From Prorocentrum cordatum (Eukaryota > Sar > Dinophyceae > Prorocentrales > Prorocentraceae), in assembly GCA_963575745.1 (NCBI GenBank), contig CAUYUJ010000336.1:892080-952079 (forward strand): 60,000 nucleotides of DNA. Direction: 5' to 3'. The translations under genes were made by a program, and so were the position numbers. How positions within the stretch are numbered: position 1 is the first letter of the stretch; each line of letters opens with the position of its first letter. The notes under the pieces were generated by a model. The model made no database searches. It was not told the origin of the DNA and worked only from the letters and a program-made list of their open reading frames with translations. Of the stretch, positions 33,570 through 44,990 are shown piece by piece.

Positions 33570-34281
33570 TTGCGCAAGATGCGGCCTGCGTGTCTCTGCG
33601 AGACAAGTCAGTATATCGCCAGATAATGAATGACACCCAACAAATATATTACTCCTCTCAAATCAGAAATCCAAACATTGAGGGAACACGGTGGCTCCAA
33701 TTTAATCCGCTTCCGTTTTCGATCCGGCCGCTCTTCAGGGCACGGGGGGCGAAAAAGAACGCGTTGCATGTGCCATGTGGAATTTCACGTGGAATGGGCA
33801 GCCCAAGTGGCCATGCAGCGCCCCGGGGTCAGCGGGGGGAAGAGGCGGAGGATGCATAATAGGAGGTCGAGGTCGAAGGGCTACGTTTCGGCGCAAGAGA
33901 CCCTAAACAGCAAGACAGAGCGGAGGGCCGACAAGGGCCCAGAGCGGCCCCAACAGCAAAGCTGCTCTGGATTTCACAGAGGGATTTCAAGAGACGAAAG
34001 TGGCGCCCCCGATGGGCGCGCGCGCGAAACGACGATTCCGCCGACCCAGACGCGTGGACCACTGGGCGCTACAAGCAAGAAATATCACGCGGCCCCAAAA
34101 CATCAGAAGAGAGCACGACGGCGGCCCCGCGATCCCTCGACGCCCTCGTAAACCTTTTCAAGACCCCCCCCCCATGTGAACCCGCAAACACCTTCGCGGA
34201 TTGTTGGAAGATTTATGCGCGCGCTCTATGGATTCCCACTTCTGGCGGTCGGTAGAAACTTCAGCACCGCCATGCGGCGGG

Positions 34282-34285
<4 letters not shown>
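33570..34285. other. No gene recognised
   Basis: Mixed sequence without convincing coding character; the open + frame 33630-34151 is Arg/Gly/Lys-rich and has no domain. Confidence 0.45.
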
Positions 34286-34326
<41 letters not shown>

Positions 34327-34370
34327 AATGTGACAAATGAAAAGGGGGGGGGGGGGGGGGGGGGGGGGGG
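34286..34370 (+). repeat. Two long G homopolymers
   Basis: A run of 40 G (34286-34325) is followed after 18 bases by a run of 27 G (34344-34370). Such runs can form G-quadruplexes and are also prone to sequencing error, so their exact lengths are doubtful. Confidence 0.9.
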
Positions 34371-34631
34371 AAGGAAGGTAAGTGTTCTACGGAATGCTAC
34401 ACATCTGCAAAAGAGCAGCGATCCCCAACGCCGAAGCAAAGAGTGCGATCTTTATCGTACCAACATAGCCAAACCTAAATATTAACTTAACAACACAGAT
34501 GGCAGCGCGCTTGCGACGCGAAGTGTATCACCTGGCACTGACAGCGGTCATGCCCCTAGCCAAAACCTGCGCGAGCGCTGCGCAACATTGAAAGAAAGGG
34601 GGAGAGAGAGAAGAAGAAGGAGAGGAAGGGA

Positions 34632-34641
34632 TTTTTTTTTG

Positions 34642-34683
<42 letters not shown>
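34632..34683 (+). repeat. T-run followed by A-run
   Basis: Thirty-five T with one G interruption run directly into sixteen A. On the minus strand this is A then T order reversed, so either strand could fold on itself. It may be a poly(A)-type tail of an inserted cDNA or a sequencing artefact. Confidence 0.9.
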
Positions 34684-34818
34684 TCGGTGGTCGAGCGCAA
34701 AGCTAAGTTCGAGATGGTGGTTGTTTTAATATGAGCTGTTCTGCTGATGTTCAATGCCCTGGGGGAGTCACGGCTTCGTTTTTTCGCGAGAACTATTTTT
34801 TTCTGGCAAGGGGTCATC

Positions 34819-35150
34819 CTATGAATTGAACTCATATATCCGAGTGCCCTGCTGCACTGCGTAGTCGCGCGGGCCGCTGTTGACCAAGAGGACCTTGATC
34901 TCGCCGCGGTAGTCTGGGTCGATCACACGGCGGCGACGTCGATACCCTTGATGGCGAGGCCCGAACGCGGCGCGATCCTGAGGCTGGCCCCAGGCGACGC
35001 AAGTGCAGCAAAACCTGTGGGTACCAGCTCACGTCCATAGGACGATGCACTGATGTCCGCGCCGGCTGCGATGTCGCAGCCAGCCGACTCCGCCGCGGCC
35101 TTCGGCGGTGGCGAGGCGTCGGGGCTCAGGAGCTTAACCTTCAGCTTCCC
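34819..35150 (-). pseudogene. dUTPase domain of an LTR retroelement, one frameshift
   Basis: dUTPase hydrolyses dUTP to dUMP and keeps uracil out of newly made cDNA. Motif 1 is AESAGCDIAAGADI, motif 2 is PRSGLAIKGIDV, and motif 3 (VIDPDYRGEIKVLLVN) follows after a single-base loss near 34925. A shortened motif 4 (QQGTRIYEF) precedes the stop at 34819-34821. The usual last Gly-rich motif is absent. It lies directly downstream of a retroviral-type protease in the same direction, so it is a protease-dUTPase module rather than a cellular dUTPase gene. Confidence 0.87.
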
Positions 35151-35239
35151 GAGCGCGCGGCCGTCGTCATCGCCCTGAGGCCGACTGTCCTTGCCCACCG
35201 CCAGTAGCGCGATCTGCGTGGGCGGCAGGCCCCCCGAGG

Positions 35240-35775
35240 GCGGCCGCAACTCGTCGAAGCCGTCTACTGGGATGCAGAGTTGGCCGCTCGGCGCCGACTC
35301 GAGGTCGAAGAGGGCGGCGCTGGGGCCCCAAGTGATCTCGTGGCCGCCCTTGCCAGGGAAGGTCAGGCGCTTGTGGCTCACGCCTGTCTCCACGACTCCG
35401 TCGCTGGCCTGCGTGGACTGGCCAAGGAGAGTCGGGAGTTCACCTCGCCCTCCACAGCCGGGGCGCGCATGCTGCGCTGAGAGGCCACGCCCTCGCGAGA
35501 GGCGACAGCGGTGGGGCAGTCTACCTCCCATCGTGCCTGCTGTGGCCCGTTGCCAACCCCTGCCACGTAGAGTGGATGCGGCATCTTCTCCTTGGTGGGC
35601 GCTGCAACTCATGCTGGGGCGCTCGGCGTGCATGGCGATGCGCGAAGTGCAGGCCCACGAGGCTGGTCCCGGCGCCAGTGTCGACAATGACTCCCAACCG
35701 GCCACCTGGGAGGTCGGTGCTCGCTAAGAAGTAGGGCGAGCTGGCACTGGGGTCTTCGTCTGACCAGTGCCGCCC
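35240..35775 (-). pseudogene. Retroviral-type aspartic protease, frameshifted
   Basis: The active-site motif GVIVDTGAGTSLVG is intact (about 35655-35700). The chain then continues in a second frame (PLYVAGVGNGPQQARWEVDC) and a third (LPTLLG; LTFPGKGGHEITWGPS; APSGQLCIPVDGFDEL). The protease would cut a Gag-Pol polyprotein. Two frameshifts disable this copy. It is followed without a gap by a Ser/Pro-rich linker and the dUTPase domain. Confidence 0.8.
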
Positions 35776-38343
35776 TGCCCCCCCCGTAGTAGGCCACCAG
35801 GGGGGGGCGCGGTGCCAGCCCTGCCCGCTGCCGAAGACTGCACTGGAGCCTTCTGGGACCTGGGCATTGTTAGCTGATGCGAAGCTGGATGCGCTGCCAG
35901 GCGACTGTAATAGATCTCGCCTGCTTGGGGCCCCGGGCATGGCCGGGCGGGCCGGCCACTGTGCATCCCTAGGCGCAGTCGGGCCTCCGTCCTGCACCTG
36001 CTCGTCCACGTCCATCGCAGGAGCCGCGGCAATAGCATGGCCTGCGCCGTCGGCTCTGGAGGCGTTGGCCCCCCCTGTTCCGATGCATCAGCATTCTGCG
36101 ATGATGTCTGCGGGGCCACGACGCGCGGGGCGCAGTGCGACAACTGAGTCCGTCTGGGTTGACAGCTGTAGATGGTCGCCTTGATGGAGAACGTGGCGGC
36201 ACTGCAGCCGCGCCACTGCAGCTCCGCGCACGTGCGCCTCGAGGCAAATTGGGACAGCTGGTGTCGTCGCCGTCGAAGGGCGCCACAGGAGGTCGAGGCG
36301 GCGGTGGAGGTGCCTGAGGCCGCGGCTGTTATGACTGCCTCCCCCTCGCCTGCTCCTGGCCCCTCAGCTCCTCGAGCGTGCTCTGCGCGTTGTTGAGCTC
36401 CCAGACTGGGCGCCGCTGGGTCGCGTCCAGGGTCGTCTCCACCATCGCGACTAAGATGCCAGAGCGGCTGTTCTGCTGCTGCCGCTGCTCCCGCCCAGCG
36501 AACCAGCTCGCGATCCCCCCTGCGGGCTGCGTCAGGCCCAACGGCGTTGTGGCGCTGTTGCCGAAGAGCGGCAGCGTCAAGGGAGTTTGGAGCCGCTGTG
36601 GACTCCGGACTCGGCGCAGCACGCGGAGGCCGCATGGTGCTCGGACCGCGCGGCGCGCTGATGCCGAGGGCCGATGCCGAGGACATGTACGCCCAGTTCG
36701 GCAGCTCAACGCCCCGCCGTGGCTCTGGTGAGGCCGCGCGAGCATTGAGGTCACCAATCCAGTCAGCTCCCACGGGGAAGGCGGCGCCCACGTGCCACTG
36801 AGGTCGCTGCTGCTGCGGCTGATGCGGCTGCTGCTGTGTTGGCTGCCGTGGCTCTGCTGGCGGGGCTGTCGGTGCTGGCCGCGCTGGTGCTGAGTCCGCG
36901 GATTCACCGACATGGTCGGACCTTCCGGCTGCAGGCTGCTGCTGCTGGATACGCTGCCCCACGGTCTCCATATCCTGTCGTAGTCGTCGTATTTCGTCCT
37001 CGAGAGGGTTCGGAGAAGAAAATGGGGGAGGAGAAGCTGCTGCTGGACCGCCAGAACGCGATGATGAGCCCTGGCTCCACTGACTATGGCCGACCTGCTG
37101 CCAAGAACCGTCAGACCCTGTTGTCTGTGGCCTGCGGGGGGCGGTCGCCGGCGTCGGCCGGCCCCCGTTCCGCGGGTCAGCACCCCCCCCGCCTGCGCCC
37201 ACGCGGGGTGGGCATGAGATGGCAAGCAGGGCCCCAGCTATGAGCTGCGCCCACTTGTGGCTGGGGCTTCTCGGCAGCACCCCCATAGCTTCGGAGCCTG
37301 GGATCCACCGTCGTCGATGCTCCGGCGGGCTGCCTGGGAGTCGACGCGGATAGGTGGCCCCTGGCATGCTCTGCTTCGTCGGCCCCCTCGGGATCGCGGT
37401 TCACCGAAGAGTTCTCGCGCCAGCGATGCGGGGGGTTCACGCCGTGAGCGATCGTCTCCGCAGTATTGTACCGCGGCTGGTGCTGGGCGCTGAACTCGAC
37501 GAGGGGCTTGGGTTCCGGCCAGTTGCGGCGCTGGGTGACTGTCCCAGGCTTGGCCTCGTCGAGGAGGGTGCTCGTGGAACGTCCTCCTCTTTGGGCCTGG
37601 GCAGCGCCGCGCAGGTTGGGGTCGGCGGCCCTCCAACTCTGCGGGCCACAGGCGCCGCGCGCATCCCGGGTCGCCGCGGGGGCCGTCGTCGTAGCCGTAG
37701 GCGTAGACGAGGATGTAGGCGCAGGCAACGCCGTGGGCGAAGACATTGCAGCCGAAGGCGTAGTCGTCGTGGCCGAAGGCGTGCTCGGAGTAGCCGTCGG
37801 CGTAGTCGCGGTCGTAGGCGCCCCCCTTGAACTTTCTCCTGGCGCTGATAGCGCGGGCCCGGAGAAAATCTCAAGACTGACGTCACCAGCAATCTCCACA
37901 GGCGGAGACCGTGACATCTGAGACTCTGGGGTTGCCTGCGACATGGTCGCATCTGGCTCTCTCGGGATGCACGAGACACTCATGGAGCGATCGTGCGGGG
38001 CGGTCGTGGCGCCGCGCATTGGGCTCATTGAGACACGCCAAACAAGCTCGCGCTCCCGCCCCCCCTCCCCGGCGCCGTCCTGCTGGGTGCCGTCGTAGAT
38101 CTTCTGGCGGTCGCACTGGTACAAGATGGTCGCGCCTGCTCCCGGGTCGCCGGGTTCCTGCGGCGGGATCGGGCTCCCGGCCGCGCCGCGCGGGGAGCAA
38201 AGGTACAACGCTGTATTGATGAGCGTGCTGCTCAATATACGGAAGATCACAGGGTTCATGTAGACGGAGTGGGAGAACGTCTTCATCGAGATGACGCGAG
38301 AAGAATGGAACATCGTGGCACGGAGCCGAAGCTCCGCTACCAA
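35776..38343 (-). pseudogene. Gag-like N-terminal polyprotein region, low complexity
   Basis: Overlapping minus frames encode Gln/Pro/Ala-rich sequence. They include a short helix (NPLEDEIRRLRQDMETVGQR) and, upstream, a Thr/Pro/Ser repeat region (TPTATPSTPSATTTTPSA) on a GTC/GTA-rich tract. Position before the protease suggests Gag. No zinc knuckle was found and the frame choice is uncertain, so only the general assignment is offered. The 5' limit near 38343 lies next to a dispersed 190-bp repeat; no LTR was recognised. Confidence 0.45.
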
Positions 38344-38356
38344 CTCGAGTAATCAG

Positions 38357-38550
38357 TTAGGGATGAAATATCTGAGAATGTGCGCGCTGTTTTACGAGAG
38401 CTATGTCTGCGGTGTGCGGTGCTGTTGGGCGTGTGCGGGCGGTAAACTTGGCCAGGCTCAGGGCCCAAAAGGCAGCGGGAGAGAGGCGGGTGAAACAGGG
38501 CAGGGGCAATGAAAGGCAGAGATGGCCTGACATGGGTCCGTTCGAATCGG
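38357..38550 (+). repeat. Dispersed 190-bp repeat, copy 2 (possible SINE)
   Basis: This matches 17524-17722 in the same orientation. It carries GTTCGAATC at the equivalent place, a full match to the B-box consensus, preceded by AGGCAGAGATG, which differs from the A-box consensus only at its first base but is closer to the B box than in most tRNA-derived SINEs. Confidence 0.75.
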
Positions 38551-39720
38551 TGGAGGTTGAGGACTGGGGGAGGAACGATACAATGTTGCCCCCCCTGGTC
38601 AACAAGGAATTGGCACCACAACGAGCACGGTTATGTAAGCCACGTTATCTGTCGCAGCACTGCTATACGCACTGCAGTTGGCCAGCAAGCACTGTCTGTG
38701 CCAGCCTTGCTTATTTTACTGAACTGCACAGCCTAAACTTATTATACACCACTTTCTGCAACGTGCATAATATAGATCATACTGCAGGCAAGCCAACACT
38801 TCTGAGTTTGTTTTCGCTGCCCTGACGATTAAACAAAATCACATACTTTTGCTTGCCAACGTTACGACATGTTGCAAGGGCCATTTGGGCCCTCGGCAGG
38901 GAATAGGTCAACACATCCCCCGAATGTCGGCTGTCGGGCAACACCGACATATACCGAAAACCACGCATCGCCCGCCATTGCTGTGCCAACATCACCTATG
39001 ATCAGATCCGTCACGCTGCGATGTCATGAATTCGACGACTGTAGTTGAAGCACTCAACCATCACCGACAAACCAACCTACACATCATGTGCCAACCTTGC
39101 ACCGTACACCCTCGTGCACCGTGCACCCAGCCTTACACCGTGCACCCTGCACAATCCTGCGACCGCACCAGCCCACATACACACGGGAGGGATTAGGGAG
39201 GATTGGGGGAGGAGGAGGGGTCACGGAGGTACGACTCAAAAACAGCGGCCCAATACACTGGCGGCTCGGCCTGACGGAACAAAAGCACAACATGTACAGG
39301 CCTGCCACTGTAAATGTTACTAGCCGCCCGCTTGCATGCGCATTTCGTCTACTACGGTCGGTCCCGTCCTTCTCCTTGTTACAATCAAGGTTCTCATTGT
39401 ATTGGTACGTCCCCTCGTCTCCCTCAGTAGCTACGGGCGCTTTTACTCGTACCAACCCTAAATTGCCTCACGCACGGATTGGCAACCTTACTTTGTTGCC
39501 GGCTGTTCTAAGTCGGACCGCTACTTACATTTTCTCCCAGTCACGCCGCTGCAAATATGATGGCGCTTACAGTCCGCGCAACACAAAACAACGAGCACGA
39601 GGAGATGGAGCGGGGTGGGAGGGATGGGAAGGCGGATGGGGGAGGGGAGGCACGCCTAGACAGCCGAGTGCGCCGAGAGCGGGGAGAGGACAAGAAAAGG
39701 GGGGATGAGGAAGGGATGGC
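38551..39720. other. No gene recognised; short GTGCAC-type repeat
   Basis: Between about 39095 and 39165 the words TTGCACCGTACACCC and GTGCACCGTGCACCC recur as a short imperfect array. The rest shows no supportable gene. Confidence 0.45.
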
Positions 39721-40112
39721 TGCGATGGCGGCGCTGGTGATGGTGACGGTGATGGTGATGCCACTGACGATGCTGATGCGGTGATAGTGGTAACGATGGT
39801 GATGCTGATGCTGATGCTGGGGATGCCAATGTTTATGTTTAGGTTGCTGCTGATGTAATGATGAGAATGCTGACGATGATTGATGTTCTGATGGTGATGA
39901 GTGTGATGCTGATGTTGACGATTCTGAGGTTGCTGCAGGTCGTAATGATGAAAGTGACGACGATGATAATGATACTGCTAATGAGGCCGCTGCCGATGAA
40001 CGCGATGACGATGACGTTGGCGATGATAATAGTGACAATGATGCCGGTGGAGATTGTGACGGTGATGGTGATCGTGGTGATGGACATGATGACGCTGCTG
40101 CTGATGATGATG
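39721..40112 (+). repeat. GATG/CTGATG microsatellite at the 3' flank of LINE C
   Basis: An irregular TGATGCTGATG tract. Its last part (GCTGCTGATGAT at 40097-40108) is repeated exactly at 44874-44885 on the other side of LINE C. Confidence 0.88.
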
Positions 40113-43100
40113 GCGTCAGGCTCCATAGGGGGAACCGAGTCTCGGATCAAAGCCTCCCTGATGGCCAGCTTGCGCTTGGCTATCGCTTGCGCCCTCGCCC
40201 GCATCAAAGCTTCCACCCTGCTGGAATGTTGGCCAGAGGGGGCAGAGAGCGAACGGCAGTGTACGTATTGAGAAGGAGGTCGCGCATCAGAACGGCACCG
40301 TGCAGGGGTCTACTAGAAGGCAGCAGAGGTCTCATAAGAAATCTATCAACAGCATTCCACTTGTTGAAAACTGGCCTGCAGAGACGGGATGAAAGCGGAC
40401 AACAGTGGCAGCAACACAGGGCACTGAACATAGTGTAGAATGTGGTCGGAGTCGTCGGCTCCGCACCCCATAACGCAGCATCTAGTCCCAGATCGAAGCC
40501 GGGCCGTAAGCCAGTCATTACACATCGATGTTCAAACGGAGGGGGCAATGAATGGGGCAAGTTTGGTAGCGGCTAGGAAGATGGCCCGGTGCAGGATACC
40601 GGGGTGGTTCATAGGGGCTGCGAACTCTCGGGTACAATTCGACGGGGATGGATGAACTACCCATATGCTTGGCAATCTCGAGCGTGACTTCTCTGTACCT
40701 CATGCGTGTACTCGTACACTTGTGGGCAAATCCGCGCAGCTTCAGTCCAATGATTAATCAGGGAAACGCGCATAGATGCCCAAAGCCACGATCGATGCCG
40801 AACGACAGCCAGCCGCTCAACATCTTCAGAATCCAGAAAATGAAATCGAGCCTTCACTCTCTCGAACGCCGTACTCTGCCGAGGAACCCGAAACAGAAAG
40901 GCTTTGTTGGTGGCCAGGAGGTGCTGAGGCTCCACGGGGAACCCGAAACGCAGGGAGTTCTGAAGAACGTGAGCGGGGATGACGCGCCGCGGACCCAGGG
41001 TCAGCTTCAGGGGGGCATTCTTTCCAGCTCGGATTACCTATAGCCTCGCTGGGAGCACCTGCGTCAGGTACGACAACGCCGAGGAGGCCAGCGAGTTGTA
41101 GGCATAGATGTGCTGGACTAAAGCGAACTTCAAGGTGTTTGCGTGCCCGATCCTGGAGAGGTACTTGGCAATGACACCAAAACCGGGAAGCAGCAGGCCC
41201 AGTGGGGCAGATCATCGCTCAAAGGTATCTCCCGTGCGTATCGACCTGGGAGGGTTTAGTGTTGATGCCCCACCTCCTAAACTCGCTGGTCAGCTCGGTT
41301 CGGTCGAACTCGCAAGAAGACGAGGGAGTCCAATACAGGATTAGATGCAAAAGCAAATAGGGCCCCCGAGAACGGGCACCCTTTTTGGATGCCGCGAGTG
41401 TTACGGTACCCTGGATATTTCTTGCCTGCAAAAATGACGAAGGAGTAGAGATCGGAGTTCAACTGGCTGACAGCATGCAGGACTAACTCAAGGACGCCCA
41501 TACATCTCATGACGCGCAGAATCCACCCATGCGACGGTGAGAGGAGGGCCGCCATGATATAATTTAAGAACTGGCCCGCGGCAGGACAGTTGTTGTAGCA
41601 TGCGTTTTTGAGAAACTCCCCCTCGATATCGAGAGCGTTGTCGATTCGGCATCTACCTTGCGCGGAGCCCTTCTGCGTTGGATCGGTTGAATATGCAGCC
41701 TGCTGACCCGTCGGGGCGCAGATCGAGCTCGCTATAAATGCGTTGTCGGTGTTGCTACAGGTAATCGGTCTAACCTGGTGGGAGGGTCGAACAATCGCAT
41801 CCGCGTCGCTGGGGAACACATCTTTCGAGAGAAAAGACAACCTGCCCGCAGTTAAAACCTGAAGGTAACTCGCGCCATCGCACGCCGCCTCATAGGCGTC
41901 GAATAGCACGCGGTGGACGCCCCCAACAAATGCGGGATGCCTGTAAGACCACGTGCAGATTCGCGCCGACTCGCGATGATGCCCTGGATGGTCCCGAAGT
42001 CGATTTTCCATTCGATGCCAGGGACAAATTGTGGAATATCCTCAGAGAGCTCTCCTAGAATGTCCAGATACCTCGGGTGAAGTCCAAGTCCCGTTGGGCG
42101 AACCTCGCCCCAATGAGTGGCCGACGCCCGAGCACTTTCGCCCGGGTGGGCCGGGGGGGGGGGGGGGGGCGTCAGGCGTAGATGTGCCGCTCAAATTGAG
42201 ACGTCGTCGCCTGGGCGAACATGGCTCCTAGACTCTGGTGCAGCTGAGTTCGCTGCTGCTCAGCTTCCTGCAGGTCGCGACTAGCGCTCGGCAGCCTCGC
42301 CAAATCCTCGAGGGCAACGGCGATGCTGAGCTCGCTCAATGATGATGGAAGCTGACGTAGCCCAGGTATCTGTGACTCTGCGCGTCAATGAACCTAGCCA
42401 GCACGGGATGAGCCTCCACGCGTCGTCGGACCCAGGACTCCGCGCCCGGGCGAGAAGGGCGGCGAAGTTGGCGTGCCCGCGGGGCCCGCGGGGCTTCCAA
42501 ACAAACGGCAGCCTTTTGCTTGTCGGCCTGGACTCCGCCACCGGGCGCCCTCTGCGCCAGCTCGCCCCCTAGCGGCGTGAGAATGTCCGCCAGACAGGTC
42601 AACTGCTGGAAGGGGGTCCCCACCGAGACCTACTTCTTCGATGAGAAATCCGACCGCCTGGCCGAACTCGGGGCGTTCTGAGATCCATCTCGCAATTATT
42701 TGAGACTTCGTATGCCCAAAGGGCAAAGGAAGGAACGCAGGAACGTGATCGGGCACCTCGTCGACGTTGCGCGCGAATCCTATCGTTCCAGATTTGGGGC
42801 GCCAGTCGAAGATCTCACCTGCGGGGGCAGTGGTTTAGATCCGGTCGAGCCTGGCGATGGACGCGACGACATTGCGCACCTGGGTCCTATGGGTGCAACG
42901 CGGCTGTTCGATCTCACAAACGCTTGGGAAAACGGCGACGAAGTGCCTGCCGAGAAGGGTTCGAACGCCGCCCTCTTCGACGGAGTTGAAATCGCCAGCC
43001 AGGAATGAGAGACAGCAGCAGCTGCTCGGGCTCGCTCGCGCCATGAGATCAGATTTAGCAGCGCGAGGGGGGAGGGGTTGAGTCTGCATGTTCATCAGGA

Positions 43101-43116
43101 GGAGATCCCCTGGCAC
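40110..43116 (-). pseudogene. LINE C ORF2: endonuclease-RT, heavily decayed
   Basis: The endonuclease shows FLAGDFNSVEEGGVR, SIARLDRI and PDHVPAFLPL, the last three catalytic blocks. The RT shows QVRPITCSNTDNAFIAS, QGRCRIDNALDIEGE, LLSPSHGWILRVMRCMGV (position of motif A, but the catalytic Asp is replaced) and GIQKGCPFSGALFAF (motif B). The catalytic DD box of motif C is not found and appears deleted near 41300. The C-terminus carries DSDHILHYVQCPVLLPLL, a His-His-Cys motif common at the end of such LINE proteins, and then a basic tail at 40216-40110. Many frame changes make it inactive. Confidence 0.85.
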
Positions 43117-43693
43117 CGCGTAGCCGAAAAAAAAAGCACCGCCCGTTGCTGATGCGAGCTACTTCGGGATGGTCCCCCAATCCAACTCATCGCAGATTCG
43201 CTCGTTGAAATGACGCAGCCACCACTAGAAGAAGAGGGGCAGAACTAACCGCAGTGGACGTGTGTGTGTGGGGGGAGGGAGGCGCGCTCCAGAGAGCACA
43301 GATCGCCTTCAGATCCGTGAGACTCTCGACACGTCACAGCGCCAAACTTACTGAGGAGCTGCGCTAGAATTGCGACTTTCTTTCTCTGCCCCGCATGAGA
43401 GCCGAGCGCGCTGCTGGACAGGGTGGCTGAATGATGAGGAACCAAACTGAACGGAGCACTACTTGCGAACGCAGAGCTGTCACCGGGCGCGCCAAGGTCA
43501 GGAAGGTGGGGGGGGGGGGGGGGGGGGCGCACGGGGCAAACCGCAGGACGGATGGGGCGCGGGGCCCCCCGAATGCCGACGGGGCTTCGCCGCGCGCACT
43601 TCCGTCAACGCTGGGCTGGCTGGAGCCGCCATCGAGACGACGTCTAGACGACGGCGGCGCAGACGGCCCAGAGGATGCCAGTCGGGGAAGATC

Positions 43694-44676
43694 CTAGTCC
43701 ACGAGCTGCGCTTCCACGCGGTCGGCGAGTCTGTTCGCGACAGTGTCCTTCATATGGAAGTGCTTGAAACTCTCGGTGTCGATGTCGATGCCATGCGTGG
43801 GGTTGCCCACCACGATGCGCGCTGTCTCTTTGATTGTGGCGAACTCGTGCGGGTCTCCATGTTCAACTAAAGCAAAGAAACCCTGAAACGGGTTGGTGCC
43901 GAGCTTCATTGAGCCCGCGTTCCACAGCTGGTTGGCCTTCATTTCAGAAAGGATGTTGCACGCGATGCCCAGCGCGTACGCTTTGTGTCGCACAGGCGTA
44001 GGCTGGTCCTTCCCAAATCGGAGATCGCGAGACACTTGACCGCGAGGATCGGCCCATTTCATGCTGATGTTCTTGAAGTGTCCCCAGCAAACGTCGGCGA
44101 GGTCTTTGCTCTCGAAGTCGAGGGCGTACGAGAACGTGGAGTTTTGGACTTTCGGCGCGACAGCGCCGATCAGCGCGGCAGGCAAGCTCGAGTTGAGTTC
44201 CGAGTAGCGGGCAACGCGTTGAGTCTGCAGCAGCTTGCGCGGGCAACCGCGAAAACACGGGCGGCACGGATTGCTCCCCTCGCAGGGGCCATTCGCTGGA
44301 GCGCGGGTGCGCCGACCATGCGAACCAGCCGCGGCGTGCGAGAAGCTCCCAGAGGTGGTCGATGCGATCGACGGAGCTCTTGATATAAAGGCAACCTGGG
44401 CCCGAGCGAAGTCACTTGTTCCTGAAGTTTGGCGAACACATGATCTTGAGACGGCGTGATACCAGCTCCCAAAGCGTCGACCTTACGATTCGGGTCGGCG
44501 AAGGCTTTGTTGGTCATGTCCTGGAACTGGTTCATCTTGGATTTGTTATCGACCATCTTTGCTTCGTTGGCGTTCACCTTCTCGCCGAGCTGCTTGCGCT
44601 CGTCGATGTTTTGGTCGGGCGAATTGAAGCGAACCGTGACCTGATTCAGCGCACTCTCATCAGCTATGGATCCCAT
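43694..44676 (-). pseudogene. LINE C ORF1: coiled coil plus RNA-binding-like C-terminus, one frameshift
   Basis: I take the ATG at 44676 (MGSIADESALNQVTVRF) as the start: it follows the leader relict by about 175 bases and opens a helical Lys/Asp/Asn-rich segment (ERKQLGEKVNANEAKMVDNK; NQFQDMTNKAFADPN). After a frameshift near 44200-44400 the protein continues from 44185 with FSYALDFESKDLADVCWGHF, PRGQVSRDLRF, KLGTNPFQGFFALVEHG and DTVANRLADRVEAQLVD. The coiled coil plus a compact C-terminal domain directly before an ORF2 endonuclease suggests a LINE ORF1 protein. The family assignment is inferred from context. Confidence 0.65.
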
Positions 44677-44851
44677 CGCGTGACGACTCAGGATGAGCGG
44701 ACAGGGAGCAAACATGGAACTGGAGCTTGCCGAAAAGCTGTGGCGACAGGTGGGCCTTGGGCGACCCTCGAAGTCGCGCACGGGTGAAATGGACGCTCGG
44801 GCCTTCCCTTCGGCTGCGTCCAAGTATGAAGCACCAGGGACGTGTTTCAAA

Positions 44852-44873
44852 CTTGAGCCAAAATGGTTATGGA
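44852..44873 (-). other. DinoSL relict, two transitions
   Basis: The minus strand reads CCATAACCATTTTGGCTCAA followed by G: 19 of 21 leader positions match and both differences are transitions (CCGTAG to CCATAA). It lies at the 5' end of LINE C. Confidence 0.92.
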
Positions 44874-44990
44874 GCTGCTGATGATTAGGATGAAGATGCT
44901 GATGACGCTGCTGCTGCTGCTGCTGATGCTGATGCCATGCTGCTGCTGATGATGATGGCGGTGGTGATGATGCTGCTGATGTGGCGGCAC
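44874..44990 (+). repeat. CTG/GAT microsatellite at the 5' flank of LINE C
   Basis: An irregular GCTGCTGATGATG tract of the same composition as 39721-40112. LINE C lies between the two, so the tracts were probably one before insertion. Confidence 0.88.

Larger units (their letters stand above)
40097..44885 (-). mobile_element. LINE C: decayed non-LTR retrotransposon with leader relict and 12-bp direct repeats
   Basis: On the minus strand the order is leader relict (44873-44852), ORF1 (from 44676), ORF2 endonuclease (from 43116), RT and C-terminal region to about 40110. The 12-base word GCTGCTGATGAT flanks it on both sides, consistent with a target-site duplication in a CTG/GAT microsatellite; the low complexity weakens this argument. 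It belongs to a different LINE type from LINE A: its endonuclease has a classical GDFN and SriD motif, and no RNase H was seen. Confidence 0.85.

Noticed and set aside
33565-33590. Possible leader relict before the large unknown gene (CTTGCGCAAGATGCGG on +)
   Set aside because: Matching the leader needs several indels; the agreement is too weak to separate from chance.
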